Below, one piece after another: positions 26,264-35,107 of a DNA stretch of 45,642 nucleotides (its first letter is position 1; the number at the start of each line of letters is the position of its first letter). Both the position numbers and the translations under genes were made by a program. The notes beneath the pieces were generated by a model. The model was not told the DNA's origin and did no database searches. It saw nothing but the letters and a program-made list of their open reading frames with translations. The DNA comes from Reyranella sp. Lineage in GTDB: Bacteria; Pseudomonadota; Alphaproteobacteria; Reyranellales; Reyranellaceae. Where the stretch lies: contig NZ_JAUSBN010000017.1 in the NCBI RefSeq assembly GCF_030651995.1, forward strand, positions 1 to 45,642, read 5' to 3'.

Positions 26264-27871
26264 CTAGGCAGGCTGGGCCGGGCGAGCGCCATCGCGGAAG
26301 AGCTTGTAGGTGATGGCGTCGTAGAGCGCGTTGTAGGAGGCGTCGACGATGTTGGGCGACACGCCGATCGTGCTCCAGCGCCGTCCCTTCGCATCCGCAC
26401 TCTCGATCATGACGCGGGTCGTCGCCGCCGTACCGCCTGCCGAATCGAGGATGCGGACCTTGAAGTCGACCAGCCGCATGTCCTCCAGCTCGGGATAGAG
26501 CGGCACGAGCGCCTTTCGCAGCGCAGCATCGAGCGCATTCACGGGGCCGTTGCCCTCGCCCACTTCCATCGCGCGTCGGCCGGCGATGTCGAGCTTCACC
26601 GTCGCCTCCGACAGCGCCACGGTCTGGCCGCGCGCATTGACCCGCCGCTCCGCCAGCACGCGGAAGCTCTGCAGGGCGAAGTAGTCGGGCACGGTCTGCA
26701 ACTCGTGCCGCGCCAGCAGCTCGAAGCTCGCGTCCGCGCCATCATAGGCATAGCCCTCGGATTCGCGGTCTTTCACGATCTCCAGCAGGCGCGCGACGCC
26801 GGGGTGCTTGGGATCGACCTCGAGGCCGATCTGGCGGAAGCGCGCCATGATGTTGGAACGGCCGGCCTGGTCGCTGACCACGATGATGCGCTGGTTGCCG
26901 ACGACTTCCGGGTCGACATGCTCGTAGGTCCTGGGGTCCTTCTCGACGGCGGATACATGCAGGCCGCCCTTGTGGGCGAAGGCGCGCGTGCCGACATAGG
27001 CTGCGCTGCGGTTGGTCGGCATGTTCAGGCGGTCGTCGAGCAGGCGCGAGAGGTGCGTGAGCCGCTGCAACGCCCCGTCCTTCAACCCGGTGTCGAAGCC
27101 CATCTTCAGCACGAGGTTGGGGATCAGCGAAATCATGTTGGCATTGCCACAGCGCTCGCCCAGACCGTTGATCGTGCCCTGGACCTGGCGCACGCCGGCG
27201 CGCACCGCGGCCAGCGAGTTGGCCACGGCGTTCTCGGTGTCGTTGTGCGTATGGATGCCCAGCCGGTCGCCTGGGATCTTCTTGACGACTTCGCCCACGA
27301 TGCGCTCGATCTCGTGCGGCAGGGTTCCGCCGTTGGTGTCGCAGAGGACCAGCCAGCGTGCGCCCGCTTTCTCGGCAGCGGCGAGGCAGGCCATGGCATA
27401 GTCGGGATTGGCCTTGTAGCCGTCGAAAAAGTGCTCGGCGTCGAACATCGTCTCGTCCATGCGCGTCTTCGCATAGGCGAGCGAATCGGAGATCATCTCG
27501 AGATATTCGGTCCGGTCGACCTCGAGCGCCACGTCGACATGGAAGTCCCAGGTCTTGCCGACCATGCAGACGTTGCGCGCCCTGGTCTGCAGGATCGCGG
27601 CGAGGCCGGGATCGTTGGCAGCGCTGCGGCCGGCCCGGCGGGTCATGCCGAAAGCCACGAACTTGGCGTTCTGGAACTCCGGCGGATCGGCGAAGAACCG
27701 GTCGTCGGTCGGATTGGCCCCCGGCCAGCCGCCCTCGATGTAATCGACGCCCAACCGGTCGAGCTCGCGCGCGATCGCGGCCTTGTCGGCCACAGTGAAA
27801 TCGACGCCCTGCGTCTGGGCCCCGTCCCGCAGGGTGGTATCGAAGAGATAGACTCGGTTGGATGACGTCAT
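26264..27871 (-). CDS. cimA: Citramalate synthase (LeuA/CimA family)
   Basis: 535 aa from the ATG at 27871; the frame opens at 27982 but the earlier part spans the AT-rich control region. DRE-TIM metallolyase: the catalytic motif LFDTTLRDGAQTQG is at residues 9–22, and HTHNDTENAVANSLAAV holds metal-binding His residues. The C-terminal LeuA-type allosteric domain (ILDSAGGTAATTRVMIESADAKG) is present. The long form (about 530 aa) is that of citramalate synthase, which condenses pyruvate and acetyl-CoA for isoleucine synthesis, rather than 2-isopropylmalate synthase. End-product control by isoleucine is a family expectation. It is divergent from the Fic gene. Confidence 0.9.
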   Translation of the reverse strand: MTSSNRVYLFDTTLRDGAQTQGVDFTVADKAAIARELDRLGVDYIEGGWPGANPTDDRFFADPPEFQNAKFVAFGMTRRAGRSAANDPGLAAILQTRARNVCMVGKTWDFHVDVALEVDRTEYLEMISDSLAYAKTRMDETMFDAEHFFDGYKANPDYAMACLAAAEKAGARWLVLCDTNGGTLPHEIERIVGEVVKKIPGDRLGIHTHNDTENAVANSLAAVRAGVRQVQGTINGLGERCGNANMISLIPNLVLKMGFDTGLKDGALQRLTHLSRLLDDRLNMPTNRSAAYVGTRAFAHKGGLHVSAVEKDPRTYEHVDPEVVGNQRIIVVSDQAGRSNIMARFRQIGLEVDPKHPGVARLLEIVKDRESEGYAYDGADASFELLARHELQTVPDYFALQSFRVLAERRVNARGQTVALSEATVKLDIAGRRAMEVGEGNGPVNALDAALRKALVPLYPELEDMRLVDFKVRILDSAGGTAATTRVMIESADAKGRRWSTIGVSPNIVDASYNALYDAITYKLFRDGARPAQPA

Positions 27872-27919
27872 GGCTCGGCCTTTTCGAAGGGCCGGGACCA
27901 TACGCCCCCAGCCAACCCT

Positions 27920-27948
27920 ATATAAGCGCCTATTTTTCTCTTCCTTAA
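27920..27948 (-). promoter_or_regulatory. Probable cimA promoter overlapping the palindrome
   Basis: On the minus strand TTAAGG (27948–27943), a 17-base spacer and TTATAT (27925–27920). The -35 overlaps the edge of the inverted repeat at 27944, so a protein bound there could block it. Confidence 0.4.
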
Positions 27949-27977
27949 ATAGGGTTATGTATTTAAACCTATTTAAG
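27944..27977. promoter_or_regulatory. Perfect 10-bp inverted repeat (candidate operator) between cimA and fic
   Basis: CTTAAATAGG (27944–27953) and CCTATTTAAG (27968–27977), 14-base spacer, in an AT-rich island that stands out from the GC-rich surroundings. Related half-sites occur nearby (CCTATTTTT at 27929 and CATAGGTTT at 27998). Candidate binding site for the Fic protein's own winged helix; not tested. Confidence 0.55.
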
Positions 27978-28009
27978 AACAATTACGCTCGCCCTTGCAT
28001 AGGTTTGCC

Positions 28010-29215
28010 GTGCGCAGAAGTGATCTAAGCGGGCCGGTCCAACGCCAGTTGAAAAAGCTCCCCAGGCCGTTCGAGTCCCACTACGGCGTGGTTCCCTTGC
28101 CGCCGCCGGAAGAAGCAATAGCGCTGTCTACAGCCCTGCCCCACCTGCGCGCAGCGTCCGAGGCTTTGGGCAGGGTCAATACTCTCGCCGCTGAGCTGAA
28201 GGACCCCTTCATCGTCAGCCGCATTCTCACGAGGCGCGAGGCCGTGAGCAGTTCCGCCATCGAAGGCACCAACAGCACCTTGGACGAGCTGTTGAACATG
28301 GAAGAACGGGACCTCGACGATGGTCAGGCGGTCACGGACGCAACGGCCCAGGTTCGCGACTATGCCCGTCTGCTGGAAACCATAATCCCCCACGCAGCAG
28401 AACGAGGTCCGGAGGTCTTCACCGTTGAGTTGATCCGTGATCTCCATCGCAACGTCATGGCCAGCGATTCGACCTATCAGGACGAACCTGGCGTCCTTAG
28501 AAAGAACGTGGTGTGGATTGGCGGCGGTGGAAACATCGCGAACTCCACCTACAATCCGGCGCCCCCGGGAGACATATCCCGGTCGCTTGCGGAGACCATC
28601 GACTATCTCCGCTGCAACGGCGCGCAGACGGTCAACCAGCATCTCGTCACGCGCATGGCAATTTCCCACGCGCATTTCGAAGCCATCCATCCCTTTCACG
28701 ACGGCAACGGCCGCGTCGGACGTCTGCTCCTGCCGCTCATGATGGCGGCCGGCGGTCAGACTCCCCTGTATCTCTCGCCCTATATCGAAGCTCACAAAGA
28801 CGACTACTATGCGTCGCTCAAGGCTGCCCAGCAGCGACTCGACTGGGCCCTGGGCGTCGCTTTCCTGTCCAAGGCCATTGTCAGTACCGTGGAGGAACTC
28901 GTCGTTACGCGCGATGCGCTGGCACGACTGAGCGAAATCTGGAGAGGACGACAGAGACTCCGTGCAGGCTCGGCGGCCCTGCGGGCGCTCTCGATCCTTC
29001 CACACTATCCCATCGTGACGACCAAGCGGCTGATGGCGCTGCTGGACGTCAGCCAGCCGGTCGCTCTCGAAGCCACCAACCGGCTAGTGGAACTCGGCAT
29101 TCTGAAGGAGCGGACCGGTTACCAGCGCAATAGAGTGTTCGCGAGTCCAGAGGCGCAGACCGTCATCAACCGGCCCTTCGGCGCGCCGCCGGTCCTTCCC
29201 GGCGACGCCAACTAG
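28010..29215 (+). CDS. Fic family protein with N-terminal inhibitory helix and C-terminal winged helix
   Basis: About 401 aa from GTG at 28010; a TTG at 27995 is an alternative giving 406. In 406-aa numbering: SSAIEG at 86–91 fits the inhibitory motif (S/T)xxxE(G/N), the Fic/DOC N-terminal domain is PPPEEAIALSTALPHLR, and the catalytic loop HPFHDGNGRVGR is at 232–243 with all active residues. A winged helix occupies about 330–390 (ITTKRLMALL-like helix-turn-helix). Fic enzymes transfer AMP from ATP onto a protein; class II members are held inactive in cis by the glutamate of the inhibitory helix. No antitoxin gene is adjacent, as fits self-inhibition. It sits on the other side of the palindrome from cimA, and may repress itself. 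Confidence 0.9.
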   Translation: MRRSDLSGPVQRQLKKLPRPFESHYGVVPLPPPEEAIALSTALPHLRAASEALGRVNTLAAELKDPFIVSRILTRREAVSSSAIEGTNSTLDELLNMEERDLDDGQAVTDATAQVRDYARLLETIIPHAAERGPEVFTVELIRDLHRNVMASDSTYQDEPGVLRKNVVWIGGGGNIANSTYNPAPPGDISRSLAETIDYLRCNGAQTVNQHLVTRMAISHAHFEAIHPFHDGNGRVGRLLLPLMMAAGGQTPLYLSPYIEAHKDDYYASLKAAQQRLDWALGVAFLSKAIVSTVEELVVTRDALARLSEIWRGRQRLRAGSAALRALSILPHYPIVTTKRLMALLDVSQPVALEATNRLVELGILKERTGYQRNRVFASPEAQTVINRPFGAPPVLPGDAN

Positions 29216-29247
29216 AAGTCGCTCACTCAATCGCTCGGAGAAACGCC

Positions 29248-30366
29248 ATGACCACCGCCACCACCATCACCGAACTGCGCACGACGCTCCTGCAGGTGCC
29301 GTGGCGGTCTTCGCCCCCCGCCGCCGGCATCCTGGCGCCGGGGCCGCGCGAGATCTTCGTGCTGGAGATCGAGACGCAGGGCGGGCTGGTCGGCATGAGC
29401 TACCTGATGCCGCTTCATGGCGGGCTGCACACGCTGGACGCCTGCATGAAGGAGCTGGTCGCGCCCTACGTGATCGGCCGCGATGCCACCGAGATCGAGG
29501 GCATCTGGCAGACCCTCTACAAGAACAATTTCTGGCTGGGCCGCATGGGCGTCACCCTGGTCGCCCAGAGCGCCGTCGACATGGCGCTGTGGGACATCGT
29601 GGGCAAGCGCGCCAGCCTGCCGCTGTTCCGCCTGTGGGGCGCCGCACGCACGAAGATCCCGGCCTACGGGTCGGGCTGTTTCCGGGGCCTCGGCCGCGAC
29701 GGCATGATCAGCCGAGCGAAGGAGTTCACCGCCCAGGGACTCAAGGCCATCAAGATGCAGGTGGCGCACATCCGGCCGTGGCGCGAGGACGTCGAGAACG
29801 TGAGAGCGATGCGCGAGGCGATGGGCGACGGCATCGAGATCATGATCGACGTCAACATGGGCTGGGACGCCGACACCGCGATCCAGGCCGGCCACCGCAT
29901 CGACGAGTTCGATCCCTACTGGCTCGAGGAGCCGGTCGTCGCCGAGGACTTCGCGGGCTATCGCCGCATCGCCGCAGCGCTGAAGACGCGCGTGGTCGGC
30001 GGCGAGAGCCACTTCATGAGGAACGACCTCCGGCCCTTCTTCGAGCATCCCGGCACGCCGATCCTGCAGCCCGACCCTATGCGCGGCGGCTACTCGGAGC
30101 TGCGCAAGATCGCATCGATGGCGGAGCCCTACGGCATCCGGCTCGCGCCGCACCTGTTCCACGAGCAGATGGTCCATGTCCTGGCCTCGATCCCCAACGC
30201 CAGCTACCTCGAATACATGGACTGGAACGACGATCTCTGGATCGAGCCGGTCCTGCCCGCGCAGGACGGCACCATGTCGCCGCCGGAACGCCCCGGCCAC
30301 GGACTGGCCTTCCGTCCGGAGGTCCTGAAGGACCATCGCATCGGTGGCCAGCGCCTCAAGGGCTGA
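29248..30366 (+). CDS. Enolase-superfamily enzyme, mandelate racemase/muconate lactonizing type
   Basis: 372 aa. N-terminal capping domain and (β/α)7β barrel. Metal ligands read Asp (IMIDVNMGW), Glu (WLEEPV) and Glu (VVGGES); the His of LAPHLFHE and Asp of LQPDPMRG match the His–Asp dyad of the mandelate racemase subgroup. At the KxK position it has KMQ (AIKMQV), so the usual second lysine is replaced by Gln. Acid-sugar dehydratases of this superfamily often sit beside TRAP transporters, and one begins at 32168. Possible role: dehydration or racemisation of an imported carboxylate. Substrate unknown. Confidence 0.85.
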   Translation: MTTATTITELRTTLLQVPWRSSPPAAGILAPGPREIFVLEIETQGGLVGMSYLMPLHGGLHTLDACMKELVAPYVIGRDATEIEGIWQTLYKNNFWLGRMGVTLVAQSAVDMALWDIVGKRASLPLFRLWGAARTKIPAYGSGCFRGLGRDGMISRAKEFTAQGLKAIKMQVAHIRPWREDVENVRAMREAMGDGIEIMIDVNMGWDADTAIQAGHRIDEFDPYWLEEPVVAEDFAGYRRIAAALKTRVVGGESHFMRNDLRPFFEHPGTPILQPDPMRGGYSELRKIASMAEPYGIRLAPHLFHEQMVHVLASIPNASYLEYMDWNDDLWIEPVLPAQDGTMSPPERPGHGLAFRPEVLKDHRIGGQRLKG

Positions 30367-30387
30367 CCACGTGCTTCCTTGATTCGC

Positions 30388-30418
30388 GCGACGGTCGCGA
30401 CTACCTAGCGACCGTCGC
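30388..30418. other. Perfect 11-bp hairpin between the enolase-superfamily gene and the ABC-F gene
   Basis: GCGACGGTCGC (30388–30398) and GCGACCGTCGC (30408–30418), nine-base loop, 21 bases after the stop. No T-run, so terminator activity is uncertain; it may protect the upstream message. Confidence 0.45.
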
Positions 30419-30499
30419 CCACAGAAATGGACCGCAGCACAATGGATTTCCACCTGACTGCAATGCCTGCCCGCCTTGCCATCAGGGGATTCCATTTCC

Positions 30500-32092
30500 A
30501 TGCCTTCCATCAGGCTTTCCGGCCTCGCCGCGACCACGGCTGACGGCCGCACCCTCTTCGCCAATCTGGATCTGAGCTTCGACGGCGGCCGCACCGGCCT
30601 GGTCGGCCGCAACGGCGTCGGCAAGACGACGCTGCTCGAGATCGTTGCCGGCAGGCTGCCGCCGCATGCGGGAACGGTGTCGACGACCGGCACGCTCGGT
30701 GTCCTGAGGCAGACCGTGCAGGTCGCTCCCGACGAAACGGTGGCCGACCTGATGGGCGTGGCCGGGACTCTCGACGTGCTGCGCCGCGCCGAGAATGGCA
30801 AGGCCACCGCCGACGAGCTGGCTTCGGCCGACTGGACCCTCGAAGCGCGCATCGCCTCGGCGCTCGGTCGTGTCGGGCTCGTCGCCGAGCCTGCGACGCT
30901 GCTGTCGACACTCTCCGGCGGGCAGCGTACGCGCGCCGCCTTGTGCGCCCTTGTCCTCGCCGAACCGGACTTCATCCTGCTGGACGAGCCCACCAACAAT
31001 CTCGATCGCGAGGGGCGCGCGGCCGTGGTCGAACTTCTGTCGACATGGCGATCCGGGGCGATCGTCGTCAGCCACGATCGCGAGCTGCTGGAGACGATGG
31101 ACGCCATCGTCGAGATGACGTCGCTCGGCGTCACGCGCTATGGCGGCAACTGGAGTCACTATCGCGAGCGCAAGTCGCAGGAGCTGGCTGCCGCACGACA
31201 CGACCTTGCCGATGCCGACCGCCGCGTGGCCGAAGTGACTCGCGCGGCGCAGGCGACGTCCGAGCGCAAGGCGCGCAAGGATGGCGCCGGCCAGCGCAAG
31301 CGGGCGAAGGGTGACATGCCCCGCATCCTGGCCGGGGCGCGACGGAGCCGCGCCGAGGCCACCTCGGGCGACAATGCGCGTGTCGCCGAGCGGCGACGGA
31401 CGCAGGCCGTCGAGGACGCCGCCGCCGCGCGGCAGCGGATCGAGATCCTGCAGCCGCTGTCGATGGTCTTGCCCTCGACGGGCCTGCCCGCCGGCCGGAC
31501 TGTGCTGCGTCTCGACTCAGTAAGCGCGGGCTATGGAACGGACGCCGCGATCATCGAGGGCCTCTCCTTCACCCTCACCGGCCCGGAGCGCGTGGCGCTC
31601 ACCGGACCGAACGGGTCGGGCAAATCAACGTTGCTCGCACTCGTCGCCGGCAAGCTCGTCCCGCGGTCGGGCAACGCACGGCTGCACACGGACGTCGCGA
31701 TGCTCGACCAGCAGGTGAGCCTGCTCGATCCGACTCTGTCGATCCGTGACAACTTCCTGCGGCTCAATCCAGAGGCCGACGAGAACGCCTGCCGCGCCGC
31801 CCTCGCCCGATTCATGTTCCGCGCCGATGCGGCGTTGCAGATGGTGTCGACGCTGAGTGGCGGCCAGATGCTGCGTGCCGGCCTCGCCTGCGTGCTGGGC
31901 GGCACCAGGCCGCCGCCATTCCTGATCCTCGACGAGCCGACCAACCATCTCGACATCGGGTCGACCGAAACGGTCGAGGCCGGGCTGCGTGCCTATGACG
32001 GCGCGCTGCTGGTGGTCAGCCATGACGAGCCCTTCCTCGAAGCGGTCGGGACCACGCGCCGCCTGGAATTACCGGCCCGGAGAGTCGTCTGA
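30500..32092 (+). CDS. ABC-F family ATPase
   Basis: 530 aa from the ATG at 30500 (GGGGA about ten bases before it); an earlier TTG at 30476 is possible. Two ATPase domains: Walker A GRNGVGKTTL and GPNGSGKSTL, signatures LSGGQRTRA and LSGGQMLRA, Walker B with DEPTNNLD and DEPTNHLD. There are no membrane helices, as in ABC-F proteins that act on ribosomes, and the linker between the domains is basic (Arg/Lys-rich, about residues 215–315) as expected for rRNA or tRNA contact. Whether it is a translation factor or an antibiotic-resistance type is not decidable. It precedes a TRAP operon by about 75 bases without an obvious link. Confidence 0.92.
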   Translation: MPSIRLSGLAATTADGRTLFANLDLSFDGGRTGLVGRNGVGKTTLLEIVAGRLPPHAGTVSTTGTLGVLRQTVQVAPDETVADLMGVAGTLDVLRRAENGKATADELASADWTLEARIASALGRVGLVAEPATLLSTLSGGQRTRAALCALVLAEPDFILLDEPTNNLDREGRAAVVELLSTWRSGAIVVSHDRELLETMDAIVEMTSLGVTRYGGNWSHYRERKSQELAAARHDLADADRRVAEVTRAAQATSERKARKDGAGQRKRAKGDMPRILAGARRSRAEATSGDNARVAERRRTQAVEDAAAARQRIEILQPLSMVLPSTGLPAGRTVLRLDSVSAGYGTDAAIIEGLSFTLTGPERVALTGPNGSGKSTLLALVAGKLVPRSGNARLHTDVAMLDQQVSLLDPTLSIRDNFLRLNPEADENACRAALARFMFRADAALQMVSTLSGGQMLRAGLACVLGGTRPPPFLILDEPTNHLDIGSTETVEAGLRAYDGALLVVSHDEPFLEAVGTTRRLELPARRVV

Positions 32093-32167
32093 CGACGAGG
32101 TGCTCGCCCTGATGGCATGGAAGTTGCAGACACTCTGGCAGTTATCACCGGGGAACAGGGGACAGGG

Positions 32168-33175
32168 ATGAGCTTGATATCGAGGATTTCCGCAATGAAG
32201 CTGGCCGCTGCCGCCGTGGGCGCAAGCCTTGCGCTGGCGAGTACGGCCAGTGCGCAGACGCAGTGGATCATGGCCAGCGGCTACCCCGAGAACAACTTCC
32301 TGACCCAGAACCTGCGCAAATGGGTCGAGGACGTGGAGAAGGGCACCGCGGGCAAGCTCAAGATCACGCTCCACACCAACGACAGCCTGATCAAGCTCGA
32401 CAGCATCAAGTCGGCGGTCCAGCGCGGACAGGTGCAGGGCGGCGAGATCCGCCTCGGCGTCTACGGCAACGAGGACCCGATGTTCATCCTCGACGGCGTT
32501 CCCTTCGTGGCTTCGACCTACGAGGAAGCGTGGAAGCTGATGGAACTGCAGGACCCGTATTTCAAGGGCCTGTTCGACAAGGCCGGCATGGTGATCTCGG
32601 GCTACCAGGTTTGGCCGAGCCAGGGCTTCTACACCAAGACGCCGGTCAACTCGGTCGAGGACTTCAAGGGCAAGAAGATCCGCATCTATTCGACGGCGAC
32701 CCAGAAGATGGCGACCCTGCTGGGATTCAACGCGACGATCCTGCCCTTCGCCGAAATTCCACAGGCCTTCTCCACCGGCCTGATCGAAGCGCTGTTCACC
32801 AGCGCCCAGACCGGGGTCGACATCCAAGCCTGGGACAACACCAAGTATTTCACCGATGTCGGCGCGATCCTGACGAAGAATGCGCTGATCTTCAGCAAGC
32901 GAGCCTTCGCCGCTTTGCCGGCGGCGGATCAGAAGGTCGTCATGGACGCGGCAGCGGCCTACACCAAGCGGTCCTGGGAGATGAGCAAGGCGGCCGGTGA
33001 CGAGAAGGCAGCCGTCCTGAAGAAGAACGGCATGACGGTTACCGCAGGGCCACCGGCGGTGCTCGCCGCCATGAAGAAGGTCGGCGTCCAGATGGCCGAC
33101 GAGTGGAAGGCGACGGCGAGCCCCGCGGCCGTCGCGGTTCTCACCGCCTATATGTCCGGTCAGAAGACCAACTGA
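32168..33175 (+). CDS. TRAP transporter 2, periplasmic substrate-binding protein (DctP)
   Basis: About 335 aa. Start at the ATG at 32168 with AGGGGA five bases upstream; a second in-frame ATG at 32195 with GAGGA eight bases upstream also gives a good signal peptide (MKLAAAAVGASLALAST... ASAQTQW). The open frame begins at 32117. DctP features: FKGKKIRIYSTAT carries the conserved carboxylate-binding Arg, and ETSTGLIEALFTSAQ-like helix follows. Expected ligand is an organic acid; not resolvable. Followed by an intercistronic hairpin, then the two permease genes. Confidence 0.9.
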   Translation: MSLISRISAMKLAAAAVGASLALASTASAQTQWIMASGYPENNFLTQNLRKWVEDVEKGTAGKLKITLHTNDSLIKLDSIKSAVQRGQVQGGEIRLGVYGNEDPMFILDGVPFVASTYEEAWKLMELQDPYFKGLFDKAGMVISGYQVWPSQGFYTKTPVNSVEDFKGKKIRIYSTATQKMATLLGFNATILPFAEIPQAFSTGLIEALFTSAQTGVDIQAWDNTKYFTDVGAILTKNALIFSKRAFAALPAADQKVVMDAAAAYTKRSWEMSKAAGDEKAAVLKKNGMTVTAGPPAVLAAMKKVGVQMADEWKATASPAAVAVLTAYMSGQKTN

Positions 33176-33185
33176 CGTCCTGAGG

Positions 33186-33212
33186 CGCCGGGCTGCCTGC
33201 TGCAGCCCGGCG
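33186..33212 (+). promoter_or_regulatory. Intercistronic hairpin after dctP of TRAP transporter 2
   Basis: Arms CGCCGGGCTGC and GCAGCCCGGCG (11 bp perfect, five-base loop) ten bases past the stop, followed by TTCGTCT. It mirrors the hairpin in TRAP operon 1. Confidence 0.65.
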
Positions 33213-33235
33213 TTCGTCTAGATGATGGTGATGTG

Positions 33236-33784
33236 ATGCGGCGTGCGTTGGATATTCTCTACAGCTCGAGCGGACTACTCTCCGCTTTCTTCCTGATGAT
33301 GATCGGCGTCACGATCCTCCTGCAGATTGCGGGGCGCTTCCTCAACTTCGCCTTCGACGCCACCGAAGTCTCAGGCTTCTGCATGGCGGCGTCGACGTTC
33401 TTCGGCCTGGCCTACACGTTGAAAGCCGGTGCGCATATCCGGGTCAATCTCCTGGTCGGAAAGCTCTCGGCGCCGAATCGACGGCGTGTGGAGATCTGGT
33501 GCTGCACCCTTGGAGCGGCCGCCGTCGCCTATGTCTCGGTCAATGCCTGGCTGATGGCTTACGATTCCTTCCTGTTCGGCGATACCAGCCCCGGCCTCAT
33601 GGCAGTGCCCTTCTGGATCCCGCAACTCGGCATGGCCCTCGGCGCTTCGATCATGACGATCGGCCTGGTCGACGAGCTGGTTCAGACCCTTGGCGGCAGG
33701 ATCCCGGATTTTGCCGATGCGGAGGCACAGGCCATCGGCGACGAACTCGAAGCGGCTGGCGCAGCAAAGGCGACCACGCGATGA
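33236..33784 (+). CDS. TRAP transporter 2, small permease subunit (DctQ)
   Basis: 182 aa, four hydrophobic segments. Contains the DctQ-like FDATEVSGFCMAASTFFGLAYTLKAGAHIRVNL. Start at the ATG at 33236 (a GTG at 33233 is one codon earlier). Its stop overlaps the DctM start as ATGA, so the two are translationally coupled. It anchors DctM in the TRAP complex. Confidence 0.9.
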   Translation: MRRALDILYSSSGLLSAFFLMMIGVTILLQIAGRFLNFAFDATEVSGFCMAASTFFGLAYTLKAGAHIRVNLLVGKLSAPNRRRVEIWCCTLGAAAVAYVSVNAWLMAYDSFLFGDTSPGLMAVPFWIPQLGMALGASIMTIGLVDELVQTLGGRIPDFADAEAQAIGDELEAAGAAKATTR

Positions 33785-35088
33785 GCGGCGAGGCCATTCT
33801 CGCCCTGACGGTTCTGGGCACCCTCTTCCTGCTGCTCGCGAGCGGTGTGTGGATCGGCATCAGTCTCGTCGTCGTCGGCTTCGTCGCCCTGTTCTTCTTC
33901 ACGCCGGCGCCCGCAGGATCGCTTCTCGCCAGTACGATTTGGGACTCGAGCTGGGGATGGGCGCTGACCGCCCTGCCGCTCTTCATCTGGATGGGCGAGA
34001 TCCTGTTTCGGTCGCGACTGTCGGAGGACATGTTCAAGGGGCTGGCCCCCTGGCTCGGCTGGCTTCCGGGCCGGCTGCTGCACGTCAACATCCTGGGCTG
34101 CGGTGTCATGGCTGCGGTCTCCGGCTCGTCGGCCGTCACCTGCGCCACGATCGGCCGCATGAGCATGCCGGAGCTGCGCAAGCGCGGCTACCATGAGGGC
34201 ATGGCGATCGGGACCCTGGCCGGCTCCGGGACGCTCGGGCTCCTGATTCCCCCTTCGATCATGATGATCGTGTACGGAATCACAGCGCAGGTCTCGATCG
34301 GGCGGTTGTTCATTGCCGGTTTCCTGCCCGGCTTCATGATGATCGGCCTGTTCATGGCCTACACGGCGGGCTGGTCGCTTCTCAATCCGACCAAGGTGCC
34401 GCCCGCAGATCCGCGAATGTCCTTCGGCGAGAAGATCTGGAACGCGCGCCGCCTGATTCCGGTCATCCTGCTGATCGTCGCCGTGCTGGGCTCGATCTAT
34501 GGCGGCGTCGCGACGCCCACGGAGGCTGCCGTCATGGGCGTGATCGGTGCCCTCATCCTCGCGGCGGTCACCGGTTCCCTCTCCTGGGCAACGTTCAAGG
34601 AGAGCCTGTTGGGCGCGGTCCGGACCAGTTGTATGATCGGATTGATCCTGGTCGGCGCCGCCTTCGTCACCATGGCGATGGCCTTCACCGGCCTGCCGGC
34701 GACCATGGCAGCCTGGGTCAACGGGCTGGGTCTCACGCCCTATGGGCTGATCTTCCTGCTGACCCTGCTCTATATCGTGCTGGGCTGCTTCCTCGACGGC
34801 GTTTCCATGATCGTTCTGACGGCGCCCGTCGTGCTGCCGATGGTCACCGCCCAGCAGATCGACCCGCTGTGGTTCGGAATCTACATCGTCCTGGTCGTCG
34901 AGATGGCGCAGATCACGCCGCCGGTCGGCTTCAATCTCTACGTGCTCCAAAGCCTCACCGGCCGCGACATCTGGACCGTGACGAAGGCCACCGCCCCGTT
35001 CTTCGCCCTGCTCTGTCTCGGCGTGGCCCTCATCACGCTCTTTCCTGACATCGTCACGGTCCTGCCGCGGCAAATGACGAACGGATAG
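33781..35088 (+). CDS. TRAP transporter 2, large permease subunit (DctM)
   Basis: 435 aa from the ATG at 33781, which overlaps the previous stop; the frame open from 33499 is not coding earlier. Family hallmarks: GSSAVTCATIGRMSMPEL, GTLAGSGTLGLLIPPSIMMI and ATPTEAAVMGVIGALIL, with a dozen membrane segments. Sodium-driven transport subunit of the second TRAP system. Typical length for DctM, unlike the longer TRAP 1 homolog. Confidence 0.94.
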   Translation: MSGEAILALTVLGTLFLLLASGVWIGISLVVVGFVALFFFTPAPAGSLLASTIWDSSWGWALTALPLFIWMGEILFRSRLSEDMFKGLAPWLGWLPGRLLHVNILGCGVMAAVSGSSAVTCATIGRMSMPELRKRGYHEGMAIGTLAGSGTLGLLIPPSIMMIVYGITAQVSIGRLFIAGFLPGFMMIGLFMAYTAGWSLLNPTKVPPADPRMSFGEKIWNARRLIPVILLIVAVLGSIYGGVATPTEAAVMGVIGALILAAVTGSLSWATFKESLLGAVRTSCMIGLILVGAAFVTMAMAFTGLPATMAAWVNGLGLTPYGLIFLLTLLYIVLGCFLDGVSMIVLTAPVVLPMVTAQQIDPLWFGIYIVLVVEMAQITPPVGFNLYVLQSLTGRDIWTVTKATAPFFALLCLGVALITLFPDIVTVLPRQMTNG

Positions 35089-35107
35089 GAACGGCTGCAG
35101 GGCGCGC

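Noticed and set aside
22750..26313. 1187-codon plus-strand open frame
   Set aside because: Antisense to the TrmJ-like, MFS and EmrA-like genes, which show family motifs; the frame has none.
26264..27871. 2-isopropylmalate synthase (leuA) as the name for cimA
   Set aside because: The length and the N-terminal RDGAQTQG motif fit the citramalate synthase type; leuA enzymes usually have RDGEQ(S/A)PG.
27995..28009. TTG at 27995 as start of the Fic gene
   Set aside because: No ribosome binding site; the GTG at 28010 has AGG six bases upstream, though evidence is slight.
28060..28080. tRNA T-loop-like string GTTCGAGTCC
   Set aside because: Lies inside the Fic coding sequence with no cloverleaf around it.
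29227..31134. 635-codon minus-strand open frame
   Set aside because: Covers the enolase-superfamily and ABC-F genes from the other strand; no domain.
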